64,000 nucleotides of DNA from the NCBI GenBank assembly GCA_041739275.1, contig JBGSOF010000020.1, forward strand, positions 77,539-141,538, in the 5' to 3' direction. The position numbers and the translations under genes were made by a program. The DNA comes from WGMI01 sp041739275. Lineage in GTDB: Bacteria; Bacteroidota; Bacteroidia; Flavobacteriales; Schleiferiaceae. This document shows positions 1 to 9,007 of the stretch, in pieces (the stretch's first letter is position 1; every line of letters starts with the position of its first letter). Under the pieces are notes generated by a model. That model saw only the letters and a program-made list of their open reading frames with translations. It made no database searches and had not been told where the DNA came from.

Positions 1-1994
1 CGACCAACGGCACTCTTGAAACCCCTGAATTCAACACCCTGGGTCTCGACAGCGTCTTTTTAGAATTCGACCAATACTATCGCCATTCGGGCACGAGTTC
101 GGCCACGGTTCAAGCGTGGAATGGATCTGCTTGGGTGCCTTTGCTCAGCCAAAACGCGAACGCAGGTGCTTGGGGCAATCCCGACCACCGCAACATTGAC
201 GTAACCGCTCTGGCAAACGCCAATTTTAAGCTGCGTTTTACCTATGACGACGGCAACGCTCCTGCTTGGTTTTGGGCACTCGACAACCTCGAGCTGAACG
301 GACAGCAGATTCCTTGCGAGAATGTCGTGGTGAACATCGTGACCGACATCTACGGCAGCGAGACCACTTGGGAAATACGCGACACCGCCACCGGTTTGCT
401 CTACGCTTCAGGAGGTCCGTATCCCGATGTAAATCCGTACAACGCCGCCCTCGCCACCCATATCGACACCGTTTGTTTGCCGGTGGGAGGCTATTTTGAA
501 TTCCGGATTGACGACAGCTTCGGAGACGGGCAGTTCGACGGGGTGAATACAGGAACGTACAATGTCAGCTTGCTTTGTCCGACCGGCCCGGTTGTTTTGA
601 CCTTGGGTTCGGGAGCGCAGGCCAATGGGGGCGCTCCTCTGCCCAGCTTCGATTCGGCGGTGGTATGGATCGATTGCACCCCACCGAATGTGGCCTTGAC
701 CTTCCGCGTCAACATGAGTCAGCAAACCGTTGCTCCGAATGGAGTGCACGTGGCGGGCAGTTGGCAGGACGAGGCGGGTTACCCCTCTGATTGGGACCCG
801 TCCACGGCTGCGATGACTGACCCCGATGGGGACGGTGTGTACGAATTAATGGTGATGGTTCCCGCGGGTACTTACGAGTACAAGTTTGTCAACGGAAATG
901 CGTGGGGTTCGGACGAATCGGTGCCGGCCGCTTGCGCAGTCAATCAGAACCGTCAAGTCGTGCTGGCGGCAAACAATGTTCTTCCGATCGTTTGTTATGC
1001 TGCGTGTATCGATTGCATCGTGAACCCCGTGACCGTAAACGCCACCTTCTCCGTCAATATGGCTCTTGAAACCGTCTCGGCCAATGGAGTGCACATCGCG
1101 GGCAATTTCCAAGGTTGGAACCCGGCGACTACGCCCATGACCGACCCCGACGGCGACGGAGTGTACACAGTTACGCTGCCCGTAGACACATCGACGCAAC
1201 TGTTGTTCAAGTATATCAATGGCAACGATTGGCCTTTCCAAGAGGCTACGGTCAACCTGGCCGCATGCGGACAGAGCGACGGCTTCGGAGGCTACAACCG
1301 ATTGTTGTTCTCCGCCACGGCAGATACCACCTTCCCCGTGGTCTGCTTCAGCTCGTGTGCCAACTGTCCCGTTGCGCCCGTCACCATCGAACTCAGTTTG
1401 GCGGTCGATATGAGCAACGAAAGTGTCTCTGCGAATGGAGTGCACGTTGCGGGAACCTTCAACAACTTCAATCCGGCGGTTACCCCTATGCTCGACCCGG
1501 ACGGCGACAATGTCTATGAAGCCACGGTAAGCGTTCCGGAGAATGACTCTGTCGAGTACCGATTTATCAACGGAAACACCTTTGCCGGAGGCGAACCCTC
1601 GGCCGATTTGGTCAACTGCGGAGTTCCCGACGGCTTTGGCGGATACAACCGCTTGCTCGTGGTCGGCACCGTCGATTTCAGCGATTCTGTTCGATGCTTT
1701 AGCCGTTGCGTCGCTTGCGGAATTGGCCTCGAAGACTTGAGTTCTCGCTTTGGTCTGTTGGCTTATCCCAACCCCACTCGAGGCGAACTGATCCTCGAAT
1801 CGAGTTCGGCAGAGACTCGTGAGTTCAGCCTGGAATTGCTTGCGATGAACGGCTCGTTGGTCGTGTCTGAAAAAGTCATTTTGACGAGTGGAAACGGTCA
1901 CCGCCTCGATCTGAGCCGACTGCCCAAAGGGGTCTATATTTTAAAGGCCACCCACGCGCGCTCGACGGCTGTAGTCCGTATCGTGAAGGAGTAA
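1..1994 (+). CDS. Secreted multi-module T9SS protein, 5' end outside window
   Basis: The frame is open from base 3, so the true start lies left of the window; the first in-window GTG (135) is not a real start. The N-terminal part looks like a jelly-roll/MAM-type adhesion domain, followed by a CUB-like segment seen in secreted Bacteroidota proteins. Three homologous E-set/starch-binding-like modules follow (about 690-1016, 1029-1368, 1380-1719), each with a GVH(V/I)AG strand motif, a DPDGD(G/N)VY turn, a (V/I)NGN turn and a closing CxxC (CIDC, CANC, CVAC). The C-terminus (about 1758-1994) is a type A T9SS sorting domain, with YPNPTRGEL near its start and LPKGVYIL near its end. It is therefore inferred to be exported by T9SS and kept at or released from the cell surface. 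Any catalytic domain would lie upstream; none is visible here. Related modules occur in the alpha-amylase at 16122. Confidence 0.85.
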   Translation, partial: TNGTLETPEFNTLGLDSVFLEFDQYYRHSGTSSATVQAWNGSAWVPLLSQNANAGAWGNPDHRNIDVTALANANFKLRFTYDDGNAPAWFWALDNLELNGQQIPCENVVVNIVTDIYGSETTWEIRDTATGLLYASGGPYPDVNPYNAALATHIDTVCLPVGGYFEFRIDDSFGDGQFDGVNTGTYNVSLLCPTGPVVLTLGSGAQANGGAPLPSFDSAVVWIDCTPPNVALTFRVNMSQQTVAPNGVHVAGSWQDEAGYPSDWDPSTAAMTDPDGDGVYELMVMVPAGTYEYKFVNGNAWGSDESVPAACAVNQNRQVVLAANNVLPIVCYAACIDCIVNPVTVNATFSVNMALETVSANGVHIAGNFQGWNPATTPMTDPDGDGVYTVTLPVDTSTQLLFKYINGNDWPFQEATVNLAACGQSDGFGGYNRLLFSATADTTFPVVCFSSCANCPVAPVTIELSLAVDMSNESVSANGVHVAGTFNNFNPAVTPMLDPDGDNVYEATVSVPENDSVEYRFINGNTFAGGEPSADLVNCGVPDGFGGYNRLLVVGTVDFSDSVRCFSRCVACGIGLEDLSSRFGLLAYPNPTRGELILESSSAETREFSLELLAMNGSLVVSEKVILTSGNGHRLDLSRLPKGVYILKATHARSTAVVRIVKE

Positions 1995-2016
1995 GTTTTC
2001 TTTTCTGATCGCACCA

Positions 2017-2047
2017 AAGGCTGTCCACACGGTGGGCGGCCTTTTTT
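2017..2047 (+). terminator. Rho-independent terminator after the T9SS protein
   Basis: A 12-bp stem with G-T wobbles, AAGGCTGTCCAC against GTGGGCGGCCTT, has a tiny loop and runs into six T residues at 2042-2047. It sits 22 bases past the stop codon. Seen directly; function inferred. Confidence 0.8.
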
Positions 2048-2160
2048 ATTCACCATGGAGCGAAGGAGTCCGTCTAAAGCGGTTGGGATCATGCGCGCCG
2101 AAGCACGAACACCCCTAAATGGCCGAACTAGGCCTACTTTTGGATAAACGCTCGCTTTTT

Positions 2161-4296
2161 ATGAAACTCTTCTCAATTCCCGCGGCTGCGATTGCTTTTT
2201 TTGCCATTTCGTGTTCCCCTACCCCAAACGAACAAACTGCCTTGAGTTATCCCGAGACCAGAGAAGACAGCACGGTCGATGTCTATTTCGGAGTCGAAGT
2301 AAAAGATCCTTATCGATGGCTCGAAAACGACCTTTCTGAAGAAACGGCACAATGGGTGGAGGCCCAGAATAAAGTGACGAACGACTACCTCGGAAAAATC
2401 CCTTTCCGGGCAGCTTTGAGAAGCCGTTTGGAGAAGCTTTGGAACTACGAAAAGATTTCCTCCCCATTCAAAGAGGGTCCTCACACATACTATTTCAAGA
2501 ACAGCGGGCTTCAGAATCACAGCGTGCTCTATCGAATCAAGAGCGACAGAAGTGAGGAAGTTTTTCTCGATCCGAATGCCTTTAGTGCCGACGGAACGGT
2601 TTCTCTCGGCGGAATCGAATTCTCGAAAGACGGCAGCATGGCGGCTTATCAGATCTCTGAAGGGGGGAGCGATTGGAGAAAGGTGGTTGTGATTGACGTC
2701 GAAACGAAAGAACAAATCGAAGACACCTTGGTGGACGTAAAATTCAGTGGACTTTCGTGGAAAGAGAACGAAGGCTTCTACTACAGCAGCTACGATAAAC
2801 CCAAAGAGGGAAGCGAACTCAGCGCCAAGACCGATCAGCACAAGTTGTTTTTTCATTCCATCGGCCGGCCCCAAAAAGAAGATCGATTGGTTTTTGGCGG
2901 AGCCGCCCAACCGAGGCGCTATGTCTCGGGATCGGTTTCTGAAGACGGACGCTTTTTGCAGATCTCCGCCGCGGTTTCGACCACCGGCAACGAGCTCTAT
3001 ATTCAGGATTTGAGCCGCCCGGGAGCTCCAATTGTTCCTGTGGTGCAGAATTTTGACAACGATCATTACCTACTCACCTCTGAGGGAGATCAACTCATCT
3101 TCCACACCAACCTCAATGCGCCCAATGGCCGTTTGGTGGCTTTAAACCTCGACAAGCCGCAAGTTGAGCATTGGATTGAGCTCGTGCCCGAGAACGACAT
3201 GCCCATGACTGCGGCCACGGGCTCGGGTTCTATTTTTTGCAGTTACCTAAAAGACGCCACCAGCCTGATTCGGCAACATGCCTTGGACGGAAAACTCATC
3301 CGAGAGGTCGAGCTGCCCGGCTTGGGGAGTGCTTCGGGTTTTGGTTCAAAGCGCGAAGAAGCCGAAATCTATTATTCGTTTACAAACTCAATCTATCCGC
3401 CGACCATTTTCAAGTACGATCCGTCGACGGGCAAGTCAGAAGAGTTTATCCGCCCCAAGGTCGATTTTAAGCCCGAGGAGTACACCAGCGAGCAGGTGTT
3501 TTATACTTCAAAAGATGGAACGAAAATCCCGATGATGATTACGTATAAAAAGGGAATGGAAAAGCAGGGTAAAAACCCGCTTTTGCTCTACGGATATGGC
3601 GGATTCGGCATTTCGTTGACGCCTTCCTTTTCGGTTTCCAACTTGGTGTGGATGGAGCAGGGCGGAATTTATGCGGTCGCCAATTTGCGCGGGGGAGGAG
3701 AGTATGGAGAGGAATGGCACAAGGCGGGTACCCGCATGGAGAAACAGCGGGTCTTTGATGATTTTATCGCAGCCGCAGAATATCTCATCGCCCAGAAGTA
3801 TACCGACCCCGACCATCTCGCGATTCATGGCGGAAGCAATGGCGGATTGCTCGTCGGAGCCTGCATGACCCAAAGGCCCGAGCTCTTCAGGGTGGCTTTG
3901 CCCGCGGTTGGCGTGCTCGACATGCTTCGCTATCACAAGTTTACCGCAGGTGCCGGTTGGGCATACGACTACGGAACCTCAGAAGAAAGCGAAGAAATGT
4001 TCCGAGAGTTATTGCGCTATTCCCCCGTACATGCGCTGAAAGAAGGCACCGACTACCCCGCGACTATGGTCAGCACGGCCGACCACGACGACCGAGTGGT
4101 CCCCGCGCATTCGTTCAAATTCGCTGCTCGCCTGCAGAAGTGCCATACGGGCAGCGACCCTGTTTTGATTCGCATCGAGACCAAGGCAGGCCACGGTGCG
4201 GGCAAACCCACTTCGATGGTGCTCGACGAACAAGCCGACAAATGGGGTTTTGCGCTCTATTCCATGGGTTATGAAGCGCTTCCGAATCCCTATTGA
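2161..4296 (+). CDS. Prolyl oligopeptidase family serine peptidase (S9A), lipoprotein
   Basis: Cleaves peptides on the carboxyl side of proline; S9A enzymes act on oligopeptides because a beta-propeller caps the active site. The ATG at 2161 is preferred to an in-frame start at 2119 because it opens a signal peptide ending in a lipobox-like FFAISC, so the enzyme is probably a periplasmic or outer-membrane lipoprotein. The protein is 711 aa, normal for the family: an N-terminal propeller (about residues 60-420), then an alpha/beta hydrolase domain with the nucleophile Ser559 in GGSNGG, the Asp in DHDDRVVP and the His in KAGHGAGK. All three catalytic elements are present. It is flanked by a terminator upstream and by a sensor kinase 61 bases downstream. 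No operon partner is obvious. Confidence 0.93.
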   Translation: MKLFSIPAAAIAFFAISCSPTPNEQTALSYPETREDSTVDVYFGVEVKDPYRWLENDLSEETAQWVEAQNKVTNDYLGKIPFRAALRSRLEKLWNYEKISSPFKEGPHTYYFKNSGLQNHSVLYRIKSDRSEEVFLDPNAFSADGTVSLGGIEFSKDGSMAAYQISEGGSDWRKVVVIDVETKEQIEDTLVDVKFSGLSWKENEGFYYSSYDKPKEGSELSAKTDQHKLFFHSIGRPQKEDRLVFGGAAQPRRYVSGSVSEDGRFLQISAAVSTTGNELYIQDLSRPGAPIVPVVQNFDNDHYLLTSEGDQLIFHTNLNAPNGRLVALNLDKPQVEHWIELVPENDMPMTAATGSGSIFCSYLKDATSLIRQHALDGKLIREVELPGLGSASGFGSKREEAEIYYSFTNSIYPPTIFKYDPSTGKSEEFIRPKVDFKPEEYTSEQVFYTSKDGTKIPMMITYKKGMEKQGKNPLLLYGYGGFGISLTPSFSVSNLVWMEQGGIYAVANLRGGGEYGEEWHKAGTRMEKQRVFDDFIAAAEYLIAQKYTDPDHLAIHGGSNGGLLVGACMTQRPELFRVALPAVGVLDMLRYHKFTAGAGWAYDYGTSEESEEMFRELLRYSPVHALKEGTDYPATMVSTADHDDRVVPAHSFKFAARLQKCHTGSDPVLIRIETKAGHGAGKPTSMVLDEQADKWGFALYSMGYEALPNPY

Positions 4297-4357
4297 GGCC
4301 GCAAACCCCTTTTACCTCTGCGAAATGCCAGAGCCTCTTTCTTTTTGAAATGCACCG

Positions 4358-5851
4358 ATGAGCGTTCGCTGGAGGATTTTCTTTTCGATGGTCGCGCTGA
4401 TGCTCGGGGCGTTTTTACTGACGGGCCTCATCACCCTCGTCCATTTTCGAAACAAGAACGAAGAGTATCACCTCGAAAGGCTGCGCCGCAAGGAGTATGC
4501 GGTGATTTCGTCGATCGACTTTTTTCTCGGCAGCGCCGAAGCGTACAGCTCGGCCGATAGCCTCGTTCAGCTCTTCGACACCAAGGTGTGCGAACTTGCT
4601 GAAATCCACGAACTGCCCATCAATATTTACAGTCTCGAAGGCGGTTTGCTCATTTCTTCGCATCCTGAACTCGTCGACGAAGGTCGCGTAGACCGCCTCT
4701 TGCCCGAGCAAGCGGCCATGCGGCTCAGACAGGGCGAGAATTCTGTGGTGCTGGCCTCGCGTCAAAGCGACAGTGTCAACACCATGTTTACGTTCGACTA
4801 TTTGCGCGATGGAAATGGCAATCCGCTCGGGGTGCTCAGCCTGCCCTACTTTACGCCAAAGTCCGCACACATCGACGAATTGCGCGCATTTATGCGGAGC
4901 TTGGCAGAGATTTATTCGCTCTTGTTCTTGGGCGCCGTCTTGCTCGCCTTTGTGCTGTCGAATCGCATATCTCTTTCGCTTCGCGAGCTCGGAAATCGAA
5001 TGCGGCAAATGCGGCTCGACGGTCAAAACAAGCCTTTGCCCGCGGGCGGGAGAGACGAGGTGGGGCGTTTGGTCGAAGAGTACAACCGAATGTTGGGCAG
5101 TTTGGAGAAAAGCGCCGTTCAACTCGCTCGAAGCGAACGCGACCACGCTTGGAAAGAAATGGCCCGACAAGTAGCGCACGAAATCAAAAACCCGCTTACC
5201 CCGATGCGGCTTCAAGTGCAAATGCTCGAACGGCAGTCGGAGCAGCTCGACCGAGAGCGAATCAAAACATTCAGCGAATCGATCATTGAGCAAATTGATG
5301 CCCTGGGCGAGATCGCTGAAGCTTTTGCCCGTTTTGCGAGCATGCCCGAGCTCAAAATCGAGCGATTTAACTTGATCGATATCGTCCACCGCAGCGCAGA
5401 GCTTTATCGCTCTTCGGGCTTGGTGTGGCGCACCGCCTTGCTCGAAGCGGAGATTATGGGCGATCGGGCTCAGTTGCTTCGGGTGATGAACAACCTGCTC
5501 AAGAATGCATTTCAGTCGGTTAAACCCGGAGACAAACCCTTGATCGAGGTAGAAGTCACCACTCGGGAAAACGAAGTTTGTGTGCGCGTGGGCGACAACG
5601 GCGAAGGAATCCCCGAGTCGATGTCCGAACGGGTTTTTGAGCCCAGGTTCACGACCAAAAGCGGCGGAATGGGTCTGGGTCTGGCCATGGCGCGGAGTCT
5701 GGTCGAATCGATGGGCGGGCGAATTTGGTTTAAACCTTCGGCGCGTCAAGGAACCGACTTTTTTCTGTGTCTACCTTTGGCCGACGCAGATACACCCCCA
5801 TGGAAAACCCCATCCTCCTCGAAACCCGACAAGGCTCCACAAGCCTCTTAA
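4358..5851 (+). CDS. Membrane sensor histidine kinase, NtrY-like
   Basis: Senses an unknown periplasmic signal and autophosphorylates on histidine. Two transmembrane segments (about residues 6-28 and 187-207) bracket a periplasmic sensor region. A HAMP-like linker, a HisKA helix with the phospho-acceptor His274 in VAHEIKNPLTPM, and a HATPase_c domain follow, with N box NNLLKNAFQSV, G1 box GDNGEGIPES and G2 box GMGLGLAMA. The LTPMRLQVQMLE context resembles the NtrY/AtoS branch. No response regulator is adjacent, so it is an orphan kinase here. Its last 52 bases overlap the start of the enoyl-CoA hydratase gene in another frame. A near-consensus promoter box (TACCTCTG) lies just upstream, about 40 bases before the ATG. 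Confidence 0.88.
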   Translation: MSVRWRIFFSMVALMLGAFLLTGLITLVHFRNKNEEYHLERLRRKEYAVISSIDFFLGSAEAYSSADSLVQLFDTKVCELAEIHELPINIYSLEGGLLISSHPELVDEGRVDRLLPEQAAMRLRQGENSVVLASRQSDSVNTMFTFDYLRDGNGNPLGVLSLPYFTPKSAHIDELRAFMRSLAEIYSLLFLGAVLLAFVLSNRISLSLRELGNRMRQMRLDGQNKPLPAGGRDEVGRLVEEYNRMLGSLEKSAVQLARSERDHAWKEMARQVAHEIKNPLTPMRLQVQMLERQSEQLDRERIKTFSESIIEQIDALGEIAEAFARFASMPELKIERFNLIDIVHRSAELYRSSGLVWRTALLEAEIMGDRAQLLRVMNNLLKNAFQSVKPGDKPLIEVEVTTRENEVCVRVGDNGEGIPESMSERVFEPRFTTKSGGMGLGLAMARSLVESMGGRIWFKPSARQGTDFFLCLPLADADTPPWKTPSSSKPDKAPQAS

Positions 5852-6576
5852 CGCTCAACCGCCCCGACAAGCTCAACGCGCTCAATCGCGCATTGATTGC
5901 CGAACTGGGACGCGTATTGCGCCAACTTGAAGCAGATCGCTCGGTTCGCTGCATCGTCTTGACCGGCTCGGGCGAGAAAGCTTTTGCCGCGGGAGCAGAC
6001 ATTTCGGAGTTCTCGAGTTTTGAACCGGCTCAGGGCGAAGGTCTCTCTCGCGAGGGTCATGTGCAGCTCTTTGATTACATTCCAAAAATGCGAACGCCCG
6101 TTATCGCGGCCATCAATGGATACGCGCTCGGTGGCGGACTCGAACTGGCCATGAGCTGCCATTTTCGCTACGCTTCTCAAAATGCGAAACTCGGCTTGCC
6201 AGAAGTCACCCTCGGTCTGATTCCGGGTTATGGGGGCACCCAGCGCTTGGCGCGTTTGGTTGGCAAAGGGCTGGCCATCGAAATGATCGCTTCTGCTCGA
6301 ATGATCGATGCCGAAGAGGCCTTGAATCGCGGCCTGGTCAACAGGGTTTTGGAACAGGATCAGCTCGTGAGCGCGGCCTTGGAAACGGCTCGGAAGATTT
6401 CATTGAATTCGCCCACGGCCATCGAGCGTGCCATCGAGCTCGTCGAACGCGGAGAGCGAGACCTCGACGCCGGTTTGGAGGCCGAAATTCAGAGTTTCGG
6501 CAGTCTTTTTCGCACGCCGGATTTCGAAGAAGGAACCCAAGCTTTTCTCGAAAAGCGCAAGCCGAATTTTAACTGA
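5800..6576 (+). CDS. Enoyl-CoA hydratase/isomerase (crotonase family)
   Basis: Hydrates trans-2-enoyl-CoA, usually in fatty-acid or amino-acid beta-oxidation. The ATG at 5800 gives 258 aa, the standard crotonase length; the 11-residue extension upstream in frame (5767) does not look like family sequence. Visible family elements are the CoA-binding GSGEKAFAAGADISEF, the oxyanion-hole GYALGGGLELAMSCHF, and LPEVTLGLIPGYGGTQRL. The acidic residues expected of true hydratases appear to be present in GGGLELA and LPEVTLG. The start lies 52 bases inside the kinase gene, so the pair is co-transcribed and possibly translationally coupled. Exact substrate chain length cannot be read from sequence. Confidence 0.92.
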   Translation: MENPILLETRQGSTSLLTLNRPDKLNALNRALIAELGRVLRQLEADRSVRCIVLTGSGEKAFAAGADISEFSSFEPAQGEGLSREGHVQLFDYIPKMRTPVIAAINGYALGGGLELAMSCHFRYASQNAKLGLPEVTLGLIPGYGGTQRLARLVGKGLAIEMIASARMIDAEEALNRGLVNRVLEQDQLVSAALETARKISLNSPTAIERAIELVERGERDLDAGLEAEIQSFGSLFRTPDFEEGTQAFLEKRKPNFN

Positions 6577-6585
6577 GCGCGCGAA

Positions 6586-8628
6586 TTGTTGAAGACCCCC
6601 TTTCGTTTTATAGCCCTGACCGCGGTCTGGGGCCTGTCCTCTTTGAGCTCACAGTTATGCTGCGCTCCCAACTCAGGTTTTGACCGACTGAACCCAAAGG
6701 CCTCGATCGATCAAGAACTGGGCTCGGAGTTGCGGCAAATCATGGCGATTCCCTCTGAAAGAGCAACGGAGAGAAAGCGCGCCCTCAAACAGTTCACCAA
6801 ACGCAACAAGCCCGGCTCGTTCGATTGGTCTCAAGCGCAATACGAGCTCGGAAAGATCTACAAACTCGAGTCGAAACTCGATTCGGCTCGGTTCTGCTTT
6901 GCGCGGACTTTTGTTCAAACCAGGTCAGAGGAGCTCAAGGCAGAAGCTTCGAACGCGCTCGGATCCATCTATTATTTGGAGGGAATTGCCGACAGCGCCA
7001 TGCATTATTTTCTCTATGCCCTCCGGCACTTTGAAGCGGTGGACGACCGCGAAGGGCGGGCGAAGATTTCGAATAATCTCGCCATATTGTACAGATCGGC
7101 GCGCGACTACGAAGCTGCTGAGAACCATGTGCGCGTGGCTCTGCGCATCTATTCCCAAGCCCGAGATTCGGCGCGTTATGGCCAGAGCCTGAATACTTTG
7201 GGCACCATCTTTTTGGCTCAGGACCTGCGAGATTCCGCGGAGTACAGCTTTGCACGAGCCGTCGAGATCAAACGCAAGCACGACGAGCCGGCGGGATTGG
7301 CCAGCAGTTTGAACAACCTCGCCTTGCTCAGATCAGAGCGCGGAGACCCGAGCGCCGAGGCTTTGTTTCTCGAATCTATCGAGCTGCGAGAGCAGGTTTC
7401 AGATGCTTCTGGGCAGGCTTCGTCTTGGATCAATTTGTGCGAGTTTTACACAGAGCGCGGAGCGTTTGAAAAGGCGGATAGCGCCTCAAATCGGGCACAA
7501 GGACTGATTGGATCAGGCGCTATTGAACTCAATCTTCGATGGCATATTTCGAGGGCGCGTCTCTTGGAGCAAAGCCATCGCGCTGCCGAAGCCAATGCGC
7601 ACTACCGAATGGCGCTTCATTACACCGATAGTTTGCACGATCACACCAGTTCTGCCCACCTACTCGAGCTCGAAAGGAAGTACAAAGCCGGACGCGAGCG
7701 GGCCGAAATGACCGCAATTAAAGCGCTGAGCAGCGAAAGGAGCGCTCGAAGGCTTGCTCGGCGCACGATTTTTTTCGGAGCGCTGGGCTTCAGTTTGTTC
7801 GGTCTGATTTTGGCGGGATTTATGTGGCGTAAAAACAAGGCGGTTACGCGTTTGAACCATCAGTATTTGGAAGCCAAAAAACGAGCTGAAGACCGCGCCA
7901 TTTTCAAAGCAAAAACGCTTCAAAACATGAGTCATGAGCTCAGAACTCCGCTCAACGGAATACTCGGGCTCTCTGAATTGCTCGAGTTCGAAGCAGAAGG
8001 TTCTCAGCGCGAGCTGGTGGAGATGATCCGCCAAAGCGCCAGGCGCCTGCTCGAAACCATCGAATCGATTTTGGGATTCGGCAAACTCGACTCGGGCGAA
8101 GACGAGTTGTCCGTGAAATCTGTGGAGATTGAATCTCTGGTCGAAAAGGCCCTGGAATCGCTGCGGCCCGCGGCAAAGGCGAATGCCATCGAGCTGAGGT
8201 GGATCATCCAAGACCGGCTTCAATGGAACACCGACGAGCGCATGCTCGGTGTTGTGATTCAAAATCTCGTCGGCAACGCCATCAAATACAGCCCGTCAAA
8301 CAGCCCGGTCGTCATACGAGCCTTCGCAAACGAACTTGCTGCGGGAGAACTGTCGCCGGCCTTACTCAACTTAGACATCATCGACCGCGGTTCGGGGATC
8401 GCTGTTGAAGATCGAGAGCGAATTTTTGAGCCCTATGTTCAAGTAAGTCAAGGACTTGCAAAGAGCCATCAAGGCAGCGGTCTCGGTTTGGCCATCGCTT
8501 TGGGCTATGCCAAACTCCTCGGGGGGGGAATAGAATATGTCGATGCAGAGCCCGGAAGTTGCTTCAGGCTCACCATCCCTCAACTTCAAACTTCGGACGA
8601 TTCAGCAGGAAGCGCCTCAGATTCCTGA
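6586..8628 (+). CDS. TPR-containing sensor histidine kinase
   Basis: A Bacteroidota-type sensor kinase whose sensory part is a set of tetratricopeptide repeats. The start is a TTG at 6586 or 6589, ten bases after the crotonase stop; it opens a signal peptide ending near SSLSSQLCC. TPR units fill about residues 50-360, then a coiled coil, one transmembrane helix (about 385-410: FFGALGFSLFGLILAGFMW), a HisKA domain with the acceptor in NMSHELRTPLNGI, and a HATPase_c domain with NLVGNAIKYSP, DRGSGIA and GSGLGLAIA. The TPRs are thus periplasmic and the kinase cytoplasmic. No regulator is adjacent. A G8 run (8521-8528) codes for part of LLGGGIEY near the end. It overlaps the convergent S4 gene by 43 bases. 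Confidence 0.9.
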   Translation: MLKTPFRFIALTAVWGLSSLSSQLCCAPNSGFDRLNPKASIDQELGSELRQIMAIPSERATERKRALKQFTKRNKPGSFDWSQAQYELGKIYKLESKLDSARFCFARTFVQTRSEELKAEASNALGSIYYLEGIADSAMHYFLYALRHFEAVDDREGRAKISNNLAILYRSARDYEAAENHVRVALRIYSQARDSARYGQSLNTLGTIFLAQDLRDSAEYSFARAVEIKRKHDEPAGLASSLNNLALLRSERGDPSAEALFLESIELREQVSDASGQASSWINLCEFYTERGAFEKADSASNRAQGLIGSGAIELNLRWHISRARLLEQSHRAAEANAHYRMALHYTDSLHDHTSSAHLLELERKYKAGRERAEMTAIKALSSERSARRLARRTIFFGALGFSLFGLILAGFMWRKNKAVTRLNHQYLEAKKRAEDRAIFKAKTLQNMSHELRTPLNGILGLSELLEFEAEGSQRELVEMIRQSARRLLETIESILGFGKLDSGEDELSVKSVEIESLVEKALESLRPAAKANAIELRWIIQDRLQWNTDERMLGVVIQNLVGNAIKYSPSNSPVVIRAFANELAAGELSPALLNLDIIDRGSGIAVEDRERIFEPYVQVSQGLAKSHQGSGLGLAIALGYAKLLGGGIEYVDAEPGSCFRLTIPQLQTSDDSAGSASDS

Positions 8629-8987
8629 GTATCAAATCGCTCGATTTCTCTCCGCTCTTTTTTTGTCGGCCTCCCGGTTCCCCGGCTTCGGCTCAGTTTC
8701 TGAACGATGAGCAAAAGTTCGAGTTTTTCGAGTTCGGCGGGGTCTGTTCGGTCCGCGATATAGGTCTCCACCAAGGCCGCTCCCTGTCTTGAACTCGGAA
8801 CTTTGAGCACTTCGCAGCTCCTGCGGATCCCATCGCGTTTCCACTGAACCGTATCGCCCGCTTTGACCGGTTTTGAAGGTTTGCAAGCCGCACCGTTCAG
8901 CCAGACAGATCCAGACTGAACGGCTTCGGCCGCGAGCGCTCGGGTCTTGTATATCCGAACGCACCAAGTGAATTTATCAATTCGCAA
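8586..8987 (-). CDS. S4-domain RNA-binding protein, Hsp15/HslR-like
   Basis: 133 aa. The N-terminal half is a clear S4 RNA-binding domain: MRIDKFTWCVRIYKTRALA, then a VxxGxVxxNG-like SGSVWLNG, then KPVKAGDTVQW. The family includes E. coli Hsp15, which binds stalled 50S subunits carrying nascent tRNA, so a role in ribosome rescue or heat stress is likely by family, not proven. The tail is basic then acidic (GRPTKKERREIERFD), as is common in Hsp15-like proteins. It converges with, and overlaps, the end of the TPR kinase gene by 43 bases. Confidence 0.85.
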   Translation of the reverse strand: MRIDKFTWCVRIYKTRALAAEAVQSGSVWLNGAACKPSKPVKAGDTVQWKRDGIRRSCEVLKVPSSRQGAALVETYIADRTDPAELEKLELLLIVQKLSRSRGTGRPTKKERREIERFDTQESEALPAESSEV

Positions 8988-9007
8988 TCCGGAATTGCTT
9001 TTGCGCT

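Noticed and set aside
846..1901. Long antisense open frame (351 codons, minus strand) within the T9SS gene
   Set aside because: It mirrors the opposite gene's codon pattern, has no signal or domain, and the plus-strand protein is clearly homologous to known modules.
4415..5749. 444-codon minus-strand open frame inside the sensor kinase
   Set aside because: Antisense shadow of a GC-rich gene; the translated text has no domain, and the kinase motifs are beyond doubt.
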